Shown here piece by piece: positions 49,459-61,860 of a DNA stretch of 64,000 bases. The notes below the pieces were generated by a model. The model saw only the letters and a list, made by a program, of their open reading frames with translations, did no database searches and was not told the DNA's origin. The position numbers and the translations under genes are program-made. The DNA comes from Congeria kusceri. Taxonomy: Eukaryota > Mollusca > Bivalvia > Myida > Dreissenidae. Location of the stretch: the NCBI GenBank assembly GCA_027627225.1, contig CM051024.1, forward strand, positions 81,153,704-81,217,703, written 5' to 3'. The first letter of the stretch is position 1. Each line of letters begins with the position of its first letter.

Positions 49459-51645
49459 CGCTGTTCTTTGACTGATATAGTTATATTAAATATCGGTTTC
49501 GAAAACATCGCGCGTATTACGATCTGAGTATAGAAAACTTAAGAATGGTGAGAGACTGTCATTGCTTAGAACAAGTACAAAAACAACATTTTAGCGTGAT
49601 AAATAAGATAACGTATGTATGTGAAATTTGTCAAAATGACATGTTTTGAACCTCAGTGGATATTTAATTACTTAAAGGCAAAACTTAGTGTGTGTCTATG
49701 TAATTAAACAATATATGCTTGGTTTTGCCTTTAAACCATTTTGTTATTTCTTATAATCCAAATATTGTTGACACTTATATAATATCTAGTACTCAAACAA
49801 ATCTCAGTGATTAGTTTTAAAACATTTCGCCAACGGCATTCGTTGCAACAAGCAAATAATTGCACTACATGTACGTTGAAAATTGATACACATTTGATTT
49901 TTTTGTCCCATTTCGAGTACTACCACAGTGACCACTATATCAATACTGTGTTAACATTATAAATATGAACATATGCAAATACATTAATTATAATAATGCA
50001 TATTAATGTTAGAGAGTTATAGGTAGTTTAGACTGAAACATTTGTATTGTAAGCAATGAATGGACAATGGTATTTCACTGAAGAACTTGGATTGCAATTA
50101 TATACATTAATACTGTTTCATTATTTACTAAAAATATGTATATATTTATTCTAATAAAATGAATAAAATGTGTTAATTACATGTACGTCCAATGATGATA
50201 TCAGGTATAAGTTGTCATATGCATTATACACAAAATGATGTTTTGTCAAGATTTCCAATTATATCACTATTATAGACTTGTACTGTATTAGTGTATGAGA
50301 TATTTGTTTAAAGATAATATCAATAAATTGTACACATTAATTGTAATTTCCTTTCTTTTTAAGGCATGTCTACTTTTCCACTTAAACCTGTTGTCTATAT
50401 ATTTTGTATATGAATACTGGTAATGATGAAACATAAATACAAGACAACATAACTTGTTTTAATATTACATTTAACAATCAAAATTACAAGATCCTTTGAA
50501 TCGTCAGTGCAGTTGGCCAGCCATGCTCACAAATGAATCCAGTTTTTTACATTACATCTGGAATTTTTCTTCATATTTCAGGTTATGCGATGCTAAACAA
50601 TGTCTCAAAACAATAAACACTGCACAACCACTTTAAAATCCATTATGATGCAAGAGTATAGTAGATCTAGTAGGATTCAGTTACTAACTGAATCAGCAGC
50701 CTGAAAAGAAATACAACAATCATAAAACATATACAAGAATTATACAATAAGTTTTACTTGCATTTACTACTTGGCACTATCACAGCTGTATCTGTATTGT
50801 TTATTAATTCTACATAACAAATGTGTATGGTGATGTAATACACATTGACTTCAGCTGCAATACATTTTTATTTTAATACACACTCTTAAAATAATGTGAT
50901 TGAGCTTTGGAGCAATATTCTCAATCAAATAACTATAAATCAGCATTAGATGCATGTACACTGTACTAATTCATTATAATTGATCCGAATATCCGAAATA
51001 CACTAATTTGTGTTTACTTTATTACAAAAATACAAATGATACAGCTATGACAAGCATACCAATAAACAGACACACTAAGGGTTTAATTAAATTCGAAGCG
51101 CCATTACAATGACTAGCAAAACAAGTACTTGATTTTCGGGCTCTTTTAAAATTGCCTATGGAACATAAAGTACCTTTGCCATCTTGAATTAGCCGGTGTT
51201 ACAGTATGAGATTTGCGTGATGCCTGACCTTTAATAAGTAGGTAAAGATCGGGTACCTTAATAACTCCTCACAGTGGTTACTTCCCCATCGGTACTTTTC
51301 TCAGTTACCACTGCCACCACTGCCACCACGAGTGAAAAACTTGCAGATTTGGAAGTTTTCAGGGGAGACGATTATGAGGAAATTGAAGATTAATTTTTTT
51401 ACAAAATTTTAATTTTATCATTATTCTTTATAACAATGACACAGACATGTTGAATTATTGGTCCAGGTATATATATAACGAGTTAAAATGAAAAAAAAAT
51501 GAAAAAAAAAGTTAACATAACAATATGAGGATTTTACTTTGTCAATGTTTTATCATGTACTTGTCCACGATTTTATTTCGCGCCAAGTGTTTGCCTATGG
51601 TCACGTGGAACTTCGTGCCGGCAGGGATTAAAACCATCTCTGCTG

Positions 51646-52838
51646 TACGGAATACGGTTAGTACCATATGAAATATCGTGCCTTTTACGGCAAGGGCGAG
51701 AGAGGAGAATTGCGCGAAACACGAAGCGAGACACGATATTCCCGCGAGACACGAAGCGAGGCACGATATTGTAACACGAGATCTCGCACTGTCGCAGTAT
51801 CCCATACCACGAAATCTCGCGGCAAAATATCGTGTCTCGCTGCGTGTTTCGCGCAATTCTCGTGTCTCGCTTCGTGTCTCGTGACAACTCGAAAGTTTTA
51901 CAGAGAGACAGCCCGTTACTTCTACAGCAACAGGATTTTCATGAAAATAAACAATAAGCATAAATAAAACATAGTCATCATTACAATTCAAACAGAAACA
52001 ATTATCAAAACGAGTAGAAATAGCCATAAAGCAGCAATTTCCTTCAAGCGAATATGCGGACTTATGGACAAAGAGGCTGAAAAACAGACAGACAACAGAC
52101 AGACAGACAGACAGACAGACAGACCGATAGACAGACAGGCAGGCAGGCAGGCAGGCAGGAAGGCAGGCAGAAAAACAGACAGACAGACAGACAGTGGGCC
52201 GTCATGGACTGGCCGTCTTGGTCTGGGCCTTCAACAACTTGGGCCATCCTGACCCGCATTCATTCGTTAGGGAAAAGAGTGTTTCCCTGCTTTGCTTCCC
52301 TGCTTTCAAACCGCGAGACTCGGTATTCGGGAGATATTTGAACGATACAATATCGAGTCTCGCTTCGTGTGTCGCCGGATTCTCGCGTCTCACTTCGTGT
52401 CTCGTGTATCGTGGTTTGAAAATCTACCGCGAGACTCGAAATTCGGGCGATATTTGAACGATATAATATCGTGCCTCCCATCGCGTCTCGTCTGAATATC
52501 GTTTATCGCTTCGTGTCTCGCTTCGCATCTCGTGTCTCGACCTTTGAACGCGAGGACCGAGAATTGCGCGAAACACGAAGCGAGGTACGATATTTTACCG
52601 CAAGACAAGAAGCGAGACACGAGAATTGCGCGAAACACGCAGCGAGACACGATATTTTGCCGCGAGATTCTGTGGTATGGGATAGTGCGACAGTGCGAGA
52701 TCTCGTGTTACAATATCGTGCCTCGCTTCGTGTCTCGCGATAATATCGTGTCTCGCTTCGTGTTTCGCGCAATTCTCGTGTCTCGCAATTGTCGTAAGAA
52801 GCACGATATTTCATATGGCACTAACCTAATTCCGTAAT
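51646..52838. mobile_element. CpG-rich foldback element
   Basis: Left arm about 51646-51898 and right arm about 52555-52838 are inverted copies of about 250 bp. Both start with TACGGAAT, ...GGTTAGT(A/G)CCATATGA, then AATATCGTGC, and continue through repeated GCGAGACACGAAGCGAGACA words. The arms are themselves palindromic: the CACGAAGCGAG motif and its complement CTCGCTTCGTG alternate. The centre holds an AGAC microsatellite and two direct copies of a GATATTTGAACGATA unit. All ORFs here are products of the repeat; no protein is recognised. Confidence 0.75.
52083..52195 (+). repeat. (AGAC)n/(AGGC)n microsatellite
   Basis: Runs of CAGACAGACAGACAGACAGA and GGCAGGCAGGCAGGCAGG in the centre of the foldback element. 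They give low-complexity ORFs on both strands. Confidence 0.9.
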
Positions 52839-55620
52839 GCTGGGACACAGTTGAATCTCTGTGCGTAGGTTGACGAAAATGTACCTTACAATCAGCAGAG
52901 TAGAAACAGATAATAAATGGGTAAAATATATAGAATAAAGGTAATAATAGGAATAAATATAAATACGTATCTATATTTTCAATTATACTACGTTTTAATA
53001 CGCTCACGGACATTGACTGAGTAAAGAATGTAAAAATTCGCATGGAATTGAGGTTCCAAACCACTACAAAAACCTAGGCGATATCAACCAGATCGCAACA
53101 ATATCGATGTCTCCACCAGGGAAAGCAACCCCCATAATTCTGTTTTGTGTATTGACAGATGTATGCCCCTTTTAACTCATAAATCAAGTCCAGTACGTTG
53201 AAAGGTATTTTATTGAAACTTAAAATACTTCTTACTATTGACGTCTTCACCCATCATTCTGTTTACATTGTTAATAAAACAACATTCGGGGGCATACATG
53301 TATGTTAAATTATAGTGACAGCACTTGCTATTTCTGCATGCATTTATTAATATAATTTATTAATGTAATTTAAAGAATTTAGCATACATACGCGATATAT
53401 TTTCGGAGTTAGAAGGTGCCATGCTAATGGTCGCTTGTAATAAATTGCAAAAGTTTTTGCATTCAATAGACGTTTCCAAAATGTCAACGGAACTTACGTG
53501 TGGCATCTATTATTTTTACTTGGTAATCATGAGATTAGCTGCTAACTAAGTTCACACAGTTATCGCATTACGAAGCAAAACTAGGGGAAAAGTCCAATAA
53601 TAATAATGTGGGAACTTATATTTTAATAATAATAGGAATACTATTTACGTATTTTGTAATGAAGACATTTGCTGTAAGATGCCATTTTCTTGTCAAAGCT
53701 TGATAAATAATTTTCATTTACTGATGATATAATAACATTCTTTTATTCTTGCTTGCTGAACTCCATTTTTAGTTATTTTTATAAATGGACCATAGTTATG
53801 TGGGGCCCCCCATGAGAATGATATGCAAAACTAGTATTTTGACTATTTTGATTTTCTAAAAATATAGGCATTTAATAATAGCATTGTTATCAACTATGTT
53901 TAAGTAATTTGCTAAGTTATTTGCGTGAATGTTTATGTTTACACATATATATATGGGTTAATAACAATGCAATTTTGCGTTCCTTTTTGCCACACAACCC
54001 AGCGAGGAAAAAATTCGTTCCTAAACATTTAACTGACACGTTCCTTAGCTTAAAATGACCTTGTAAAAAATTCAAAATCATTTACACTTAATGTTGAGTT
54101 TTACTTCTTTTACATTTAAATTTATGAATATGTGCAACATAAGTATTATTTTTAAAGTCGTTAATAAGCTTTAGCGAAGTTAATTCACACGTTATGTAAA
54201 TATGACAGTTTCAAAGAGTCTTGTATTAGGTATTTAAATCAACGCTTTGAGTCGCAGTCCATAGAATATAATTTAAAATACATCTTAAATTGACATAAGT
54301 TCGAATGAACGTTAACGACGTTTACTCGAATGAAAATTGTTTATTAACAAAAAGCATTCTATAATATATACGCTCGAAAACTTTGGTACGAACTGAATAC
54401 ACTCTAATGTGCATGCTTATTTACTCCAGTGGCATCACCAGCTATAGCATACAGAAACTATACGATAAAAAATTACGAAAACATTATTGATTTATCGATT
54501 CAATGAGGTGTTTTGTATTTTGATCGGTAAGATGTCCAGTAGAAACGATTTCTGTTTTATTTTTATTACATATTTTTCTGGACTGCGGCTTTAAGCACTT
54601 ACTGAGAAATACTGAGAAAACGGTCACTCCTTTAAGAATATTAAATCACAAACATCGAACATGATTAAAGGGACTGATTTTCGAATGTTTTAGAAATTTC
54701 AAAACATATCATAACTACAAATAATAAACATCTGGATTAACGTATTGTCTGTCGAAAAAAGCATCAAAAGAAGAAAAATGTATGCCTCCTCAGGACCAAG
54801 GTATGCCCATTAGGCCAAAGCTGCTTGTTTGCGTTAACGCTATGTTAGTGATACACGCTATTTACAAGACGAAAAGCGGTAGACAAAGATTTATAGTTTA
54901 TAATTGATATTTAATCATAAAAGACACAATCTGAATATATTTCTACCACAATTGTAATTTTGCTCCGTTATATAAGTCGTCTAAACATAACAAAGAGCTC
55001 ATTTATTTGAGGACGTCCTGTTAATGACACTTTTGGATTTAGTTTTGCCTAAGAAACGTGTCATGGCCCATTAATATAATTTAAAACGTGCTCGCCACTT
55101 TGAAAAATATAGTAGAGCTTAAGCAATATGATAAACGCGTTAAAGGTGGAATGTGTGTGGTACGTTCACTGGTGTCCGCCTACAACGATATGAGAACCAC
55201 AATGTAACGTGGCTTGAAAAGTTAAAAAAACGGCCAGAGTTTATTTTCAAGATGCAGCCGTACTTTGGAATATATACACTTGTATACAATTATCTAACAC
55301 ATCTGACAAGCATACTATGATTTTCATAACATTATGATAAAATAACAACTTACAAATATGTATTCCAATAAAACGAGTGAAGATTGCAGAATGTTATGGT
55401 TTTACACAGTCCTTATGTTTTGAATTTTGGAAAATATATTTTCTGATCTTCTAATACATCCTGAATTTGAAAAACGAAGCTGGTATTATTTTTCTGTTTT
55501 GATTTCTGTTATAATAGCACGAAGGGCCTTAAATCGCTACCCACAGTTGAATGTGTATCGGATTAAAGTACAATTTGTGTTAATATACCTCGAGACTACC
55601 ATTTAGAAAATACATGTATA

Positions 55621-55845
55621 CAGGGAAATATCTAAAACAAACAGAAGGGTGCTGCACTCTGCACCTTTCTGGTTCCTCTGCTGCCCCTCTAGGCTGATCA
55701 ACACAGAAGTGTTGAACATCTTTTGAAATTCAATATATATATTTGTAAAAATTCAACGAAAAATGAATAGACTATGCTTTAAAACCTCATGAAAAAGCAT
55801 GAGACATATAAAAACCATGGATTTAGCGATTTCAACATATTCGAA
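55621..55845 (-). mobile_element. Second, diverged copy of the TA-flanked MITE
   Basis: Begins GGGAAATATCTAAAAC and continues GGGTGCTGCACTCTGCACC and GGTTCC.CTGCTGCCCCTCT. This is the reverse complement of the right half of 32061-32359. Its far end is degraded. It sits exactly at the right edge of duplication copy A. Confidence 0.65.
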
Positions 55846-55889
55846 TATTAGAATGTTGGATGGTGGAACAAGCACAAAAAGCCGGGAAG

Positions 55890-56205
55890 CATGACTTGAC
55901 CTTTGCGAACTGCAGCATTAACACTTTTCCTTCAATATTGCTTTCGGAATAAAATATACCAGTTTCGAGAAAAATACTCTGGTACCTACTTGTTTATGAA
56001 TATGAGCTTTTTTATTAAAAAAGGGATATTAGAGCATGAGCAAATGAAATATGACAGTTAATCGGCCAGATAAATGATTTTATATCATTATGACATCCAT
56101 TTTTATAACATTTGTTCAAAACCCATCACAACATTAAGGCCTTCATCTTTGTCAGTACTCAGGCGAGCCCTTTGGACCATCATGGTCCTCCTGTTTGTCG
56201 ATGCT
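55890..56205 (-). repeat. Fragment of tandem-core repeat with palindromic head
   Basis: Collinear with about 39085-39410: ACTTGTTTATG..ATGAG, GTTAATC.GC.AGATAAAT, ACATTTGTTCAA, TTCATCTTTG.CAGTA, and the head CAGG(T/C)GAGCCCTTTGG.CCA. It is a short reverse-orientation 5' fragment of the family seen there. Confidence 0.6.
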
Positions 56206-56654
56206 GTTTTCAAACTTTTTGCATAAGAACTATATGTCAATCATTTGAACTTTATTGTCGAATTCCGAAGCGTAACTATGTATGACGTTAAATATCATAT
56301 ATAGTGTTATTACCCAGGGTTTCACCTTAACTTTTAGGAAGTGGTGGTCCACAGGATAGGCTACCTTCAGAACTTACCGCTCAGACACTATATAAACTGG
56401 TCCAGATAATCAAAACACATCGAACTGCATAGAGCATACAATGAAGGGAAAAAGATTATGATACTCTTAATCGAAAAATGAATTGAACCCGCGTATAAAT
56501 CATATAACATAATTGTAGCCATATACAATATTATTTTCGACGGTTCCCTGTATTCCTAATGACGAACGCTTAGAGAATTGACAATTTATACAGTTGGAAC
56601 CAGTCAAAAGAACAACTGGTCACCGGACCTGTTGTCCTCCAAAGACAACTGGTC

Positions 56655-56893
56655 TCGGACGGACACGCGTTAAGATCGAACCCTGAAAACCATTCCTGTA
56701 TGCGCAATATTGAAACAAGTTTAGATCCACGTGTTTTTGTAAAATAGCATCATGTTACTATCAAAATGCAAATTTTGTTCTCGGACGGACACGCGTTAAG
56801 ATCGAAATGTAAACCATTCCTGTATGCGCAATATTGGAACAAGTTTAGATCCACGTGTTTATGTAAAATAGCATTATGTTATTTTCCAAATGT
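56655..56893 (+). repeat. About 120-bp tandem duplication
   Basis: Two adjacent copies begin CTCGGACGGACACGCGTTAA (56655 and 56779) and share ATTCCTGTATGCGCAATATT and GTTTAGATCCACGTGTTT. They show a few percent divergence and one short indel. Confidence 0.85.
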
Positions 56894-56899
56894 AAAATT

Positions 56900-57394
56900 C
56901 AAGCCATTTTTGTAAAACGTTATTATTCCATTTTTCTCAGTGACACGTTCATATTGGGTCATCCAATTATATCCAACGAGTCGATTTCCAATGTGTTCGC
57001 TTACGGCAAATTTAGTTTTCGTCATACTGGAATCAGTTATTCGGTAAGTATTTAAACTGTTTCTGAAGAAAAACCTTAGGTTAAAATTAAATGAAAATTT
57101 AGTATTGTTTCAATAATGAAAATTTAGTATTGTTTCAATGTTAAAATCAATAATTATATGTTTAATTTGTTTTAGTAATATAAGAGGTGACAGTTGATTA
57201 AATATGAAAAGAAATCCATATAATGCTATATGAACTAAATGACACAGCCACAGTATTGAGCAATTTTATGACTCTAAAAGAGTTGCTTAAGATACGTTTA
57301 TAAACACGGCCCCAGGTCATTATTTACCCTAGAAAAAAAATGCTTTTTTACAGAAGCTTTGTTAATAACGGCACAAAAGTGCAAACACGACGGA
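56900..57394. other. Non-coding spacer between duplication copies
   Basis: AT-rich. A small direct repeat of AATGAAAATTTAGTATTGTTTC-like sequence lies at 57090-57140. No gene seen. Confidence 0.5.
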
Positions 57395-59470
57395 AATGTG
57401 ATAGGCTGTCACTGCTTAGCACAGAACAACAATTTTCAAATGAAAAACATACATTGACGCAATCATCGTATACGTCAGCGTAGGTGACGATATTCGACGA
57501 TTAGGATAACACATCGTTCTCATAAAGGACTGTGTGTTAGCTCTAATGATCCAAATATTGTTGACACTAAGATAATATCGAGTAGTTGAGCAACTCGACC
57601 TTATGTGATCACACTTCAAATCGCAAATGCGTCAGAAATGTGTCCCGTCCTTCAAATATGCCGTCACATTACTTTTATAAATCATTTCATTCGTAGATTA
57701 GTTGAAAAGCATTTCGCCGACTTTCATTCTTTTGTACAAGCAAATAATTGAGATAGTTCTACATTGACACTGTTTTAAAGTTGATACACATTCGCTTGTT
57801 TGTCCCAAATTTGAGTACAACTACACTTAGTAATATAAATAATTTGTTTGAAGCGGTCTTTCCGCTCATAACACCGGTATTCTTACAAAGGAAATTCAGA
57901 AAGCTGTGAAAGTCGAGTAAACTTCATATTAAACAACGTTCTTCTCGTTTAATCAAACACGACGAAGGTAGTTTGTTTGATTTTCAATAATGCAAACATT
58001 ACGTCTTTACGCCCCTTCGTTTATGGGCTTGTACGTTGAACGCGTAATTACCATTCTGAGTATTTATTGAGTATATATATTAAGAATGCCTATACTGAAG
58101 TTATTCCTTACAGAAGTTCATTAAATATTGACTGCACGCGGAGTTTTCCAAAAGAGGTAATTGCATATAGTTTAATGTCAAATGCGTGTTACAGGTTGTA
58201 TTATGTATTGTGTTTCTAATACAATGCAGGTGACCAAATTGCCCATTTAGAAAGTTAATATTTCCATACAAGACTGGTATACGTTCATAATATAATAGTG
58301 TCAGTAATAAACATCAACATGTTTACAGTTTCTGTTCAACATATAAAACGAAGACAATAAAAGGAACGACGTACTAACAGAGCATTTTCAATTTTGCAAA
58401 TGACGTTATTAATGAGAGATAAATTGCAGTTTTTGTACTTGAGTTTATAATTTAATTGTAAATTTCTGCATTAATTTGTTTATATATGAATGTGTTTTAA
58501 GGAAATTGACATGCGTAAAATAACGTCTTCTCTGCTGTGGAGTGTGCCACTGTTAGGTCACCAGTCATAAATTGCAAATTGTCACGAATATATTTATTCA
58601 ATGGACGTTTCCAAAAGGAGAAAAAAGTTGAGTGCATCAATGATTCCTTTTACTGGTTATCAATTAAAAGCTGCTAAATAATTTCTCACAATTACCGAAT
58701 GGTAACAATTGAGATGTAGTTGCCAAAGCAACAAAATAATGGGGGAGTCCAATTAAAATAATCGGGGAATTTATATTTCAATGACAATTGGAATAATCTG
58801 TTATCTATTTGGTAAAACAAATGTTAGCTGTAAGATGGCATTGTCATGTCGAAGCTTGATTAAGAGTTCTCATTTACTGATGGTATATCATTATTTTATT
58901 CTTCATAAGTATTATTTAAAGACACCTTATAAGCAGTTCACGTCATGTAAATATGACAGGTAAAATAGTGTTGTTTAAAATATATAAATGAACGCTTTGC
59001 ACTTTGCAGTATAACCACTGTTAAAACATTTACTCATTTCTCAATAATGTAGGACAAACGATCACATGATTACAGGAACTTATTCACATATTTTCTAATT
59101 TTTAAGAAATGTCTAAAATAGCACAACTTCGAAAATTAAACATCTGGATTAACAAACCCAAATATTTCCCGTTGAGAAAAGCATAAAAATAATAATAATA
59201 ATTAGGCCAAAGCGGATTGTTCGCAAGCTTGACGTGTATTTTAAGCGCTGTGTTAGTGATACACGCTTTACAAAACATCGACGAACAACAGAGCTTTATA
59301 GTTAGTTTCATTTACAATGCTGTTTATTCATTTTCAACAGTGTTATTGACAAGTAAAAAAATAACTGTGTAGTCCCGCCCACAACGATCTCCTTAGCCAA
59401 TCAAATACAGCGATTTTTAGGGCGGAGTTTATACCTTACTAACAACTAAAAACGTGTTTGCCAACATATA

Positions 59471-59842
59471 CTAGCGTTGACGGGCTGCATGGCTAGCGCA
59501 GTGGTTGGTACACTCGCTTCTCATGTATGCGTCACGGGTTCGCTTCCCACTCCCAGCGCATATGAGTTTGGTTGGTGGTCACCATACCGGACAGGTGGGG
59601 TTTCCTCCGGGGACTCCGGTTTCCCGCCAAAGCAGAAGACACCAACATTAAAATATCTTTCAGTAAAAAATATTAAGCTGGAAATTGCAGCTTTGATTCA
59701 AAATTAGTCCCAACTTACGTGAGTCTCCAGTAAGTTAATTAGGTAGGAGTGCAGAGAAAACCTCCGGGTCCTCAAATAATGGAGCCTCAGGCGCGGAAGG
59801 ACCTCATAAACTTCAAAATGCACACACACGCTAGCGTTGACG
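59471..59842 (+). mobile_element. tRNA-derived SINE with 12-bp target duplication
   Basis: A perfect direct repeat, CTAGCGTTGACG, flanks the body at 59471-59482 and 59831-59842. The body (59483-59830) opens with a tRNA-like head: A box TGGCTAGCGCAGTGG at 59490 and B box GGTTCGCTTCC at 59537. It continues with GGGTTTCCTCCGGGGACTCC GGTTTCC, a conserved block I recognise from other invertebrate SINEs, and ends in a short CACACACA tail. It should be Pol III transcribed and moved by a partner LINE. The ORF across it is not a gene. Confidence 0.85.
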
Positions 59843-60474
59843 TGAAAAGTGAAGAGGCATTTTAAAACATTTGATTATTATAGATAACGTTTTATTTTAT
59901 CCCGGTAATTTCCTTATCCATTTCACAAATTGACAATCGAAATTATGGAAACGAATAATGTAATATAGTGCCTCATTTTGAAACACAATTAAACGTCGTC
60001 AAACGTTATTTTGTTCTCATAAACACTGCAATTAAGCACGTGACCAGTACACGCACGTTTTTCATGAGGCGTCCGTGACCAAGTGCATGGCAATTTTCGC
60101 GCGGTTTTGTAGCAAAACACGCTTTTTACATATAGATACAGGCCCGTATTTCATGTCGATTAGGAACTGCATATTAAAGTATTTAAAAACAACGGTGATC
60201 TTTTCGCCTTTTAATGTCCGCATGTAGTATAACTGATATTATTTATTTATATATTTTTTGCATCCAAAAACAATTAATGAAATTTAAAAAAAAAACAGTT
60301 TTTGAAAAAACGAGCGGTCATGACAGAATTTCAAGGCGGAAAAAGCTAGTGTTTTCAACAAATGTAAATACCATTATAATTGACAATTAATTCCATAAAA
60401 AATGCAGCCTAGTATTTTTACGTGCACTGTCTGTCTCCAAAGGAGTTAGGTCAACACGTTTTTATTCAATTAAG

Positions 60475-60700
60475 AAAACCTCGGTCGGTGCAGCCAATTT
60501 CGGGGAGTTGTGGTCGATCGTTGAAGCCTATTTCGAGTATGGTCGGGCCTTGCAGCCGATTTCGAAGAGGTGGGGGTCAAACGAGCGGCCGATTTCGGGG
60601 GGGGGGGAGGGCTAAGGGGTCGGATTGGAACGATTGTTTGGGTTTCGAGCCGATTTTTGTCGCGGGTGATGGTGTCCGTGTTGCCGACATGCCTTAAACA
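60475..60700 (+). repeat. GC-rich minisatellite around GCCGATTTCGGG
   Basis: Four to five irregular copies of (C/G)AGCCGATTTCG(G/A)GGAG with linkers such as GTGGGGGTC, plus a long G-run near 60597-60608. Strongly G-rich on the plus strand in an AT-rich neighbourhood; G-quadruplex formation is possible. Plus and minus ORFs here are compositional. Confidence 0.65.
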
Positions 60701-61759
60701 AATCCTGCGGGAAACCCTCATAAATGACACAATATTTTGAGTATACTTCTGTGTCACGAGTGTTTTCGAACCGTCATATATAATGTAATTTCCTATTTGA
60801 AATCGATGACACAAATTTTGGACACTCAATTTGCCAGTTTATGACTAGGTCCTGGTGAATTAAGATGTCAGTTAGCTTTATCCACATTTGTAAGCCGGTT
60901 TGTTTTCTGAGAAAATCAATTTTCATTAAATGTAATACGCTGTTTTTATTGAGAAACATTTGCAATAGGACGCATTTCAAATACAACCAATTAAAAATAA
61001 TCCGATCCACTTGAAATAAACTTGAACAAATACAAATTTTGTTTTCTATTTGCTCAGTAAATGAATTGGTTTATATGCGCATGTTGTCTAAATACAACAA
61101 AGAGCTGATTTTTTTGCGGACGTCCAGTCATTGACACTTTTGTATTTTGTTTTGCCTAAGGAACGTGTCATGGCCCATATATATCATTAGAAACGTGCTT
61201 GCCACGATGAGAAACTTTAGGAAAGCTTAAACAATATGATTAAGGCGTTAAAGGTGGAATGATTGTGGTACGTTCAGAGATATCCACATATGACCATAGT
61301 AACATTTATATTTAAATGCATCTACTTTAATGGGTTTTAACGACCAATTTATGGTAAATAATATATTGAGAGTTTATTTTCTAGTCGCAGTTATTCTTTT
61401 GGATATATACCCGTGTACATATTATCTAACACTTATCCGACATTCATATTTATGAAACTACTGATAAAATAATAACATACAAATGTATATTTAAATAAAA
61501 CAAGTAAGCATCAATATAGTTTTAACTGAAGAATGTTATCTTGTTCTACACAGCTATATCGTTTGGATTTTTTGAAAATGTTTATTTTGATCTACTGCAC
61601 CATGATTTTGAAAGACAATACCGGTGTTGTTGTTGTTTCTGTTTGGGTCTGTGTTATAATAGCACTAAGACCATAAATAGTCACATTAAATTGAATTTTG
61701 AGTATCGAGTAAATGTCGAGTTGTGCTAATATCTCACCAGACTGCCATATTGAAAAAAC

Positions 61760-61860
61760 ACGTATCTTTATATATATATAACACGTATCTTTATATATAT
61801 ATATGAAACTCTATTTATTTATATATATATATTTATATATTTATATATTTATATAGTTTA
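61760..61860. repeat. (TA)n-rich low-complexity tract
   Basis: Runs of TATATATATA with two copies of ACACGTATCTTTATATATAT, followed by TTTATATATTTATATATTTA. Directly beyond the right edge of duplication copy B. Confidence 0.85.

Larger units (their letters stand above)
49548..55620. repeat. Ancient segmental duplication, copy A
   Basis: Collinear similarity to 57395-61745 in blocks: 49548-49600 with 57395-57440; 49745-49930 with 57545-57830; 53445-53760 with 58560-58910; 54160-54250 with 58925-59010; 54600-54905 with 59030-59310; 54980-55610 with 61060-61740. The last block is the clearest (AACGTGTCATGGCCCAT, CGTTAAAGGTGGAATG, GTGGTACGTTCA). Neither copy shows an ORF of meaningful length. 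Copy A carries its own insertions, chiefly the foldback at 51646-52838. Confidence 0.75.
57395..61745. repeat. Ancient segmental duplication, copy B
   Basis: Diverged partner of 49548-55620 in the same orientation (block list there). It lacks the foldback and the 53760-54160 stretch of copy A. Instead it has a 1.7-kb insert (about 59310-61050) holding a SINE and a GC-rich minisatellite. Near 59370-59430 is a patch with CCCGCCC, CCAAT and GGGCGGAG words, promoter-like but with no gene attached. Confidence 0.75.

Noticed and set aside
51542..53064. Cluster of ORFs up to 161 codons on both strands with RDTRSETR-type repeats
   Set aside because: They arise from the CACGAAGCGAGA palindromic repeat, which opens many frames. 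Composition is purely that of the repeat.
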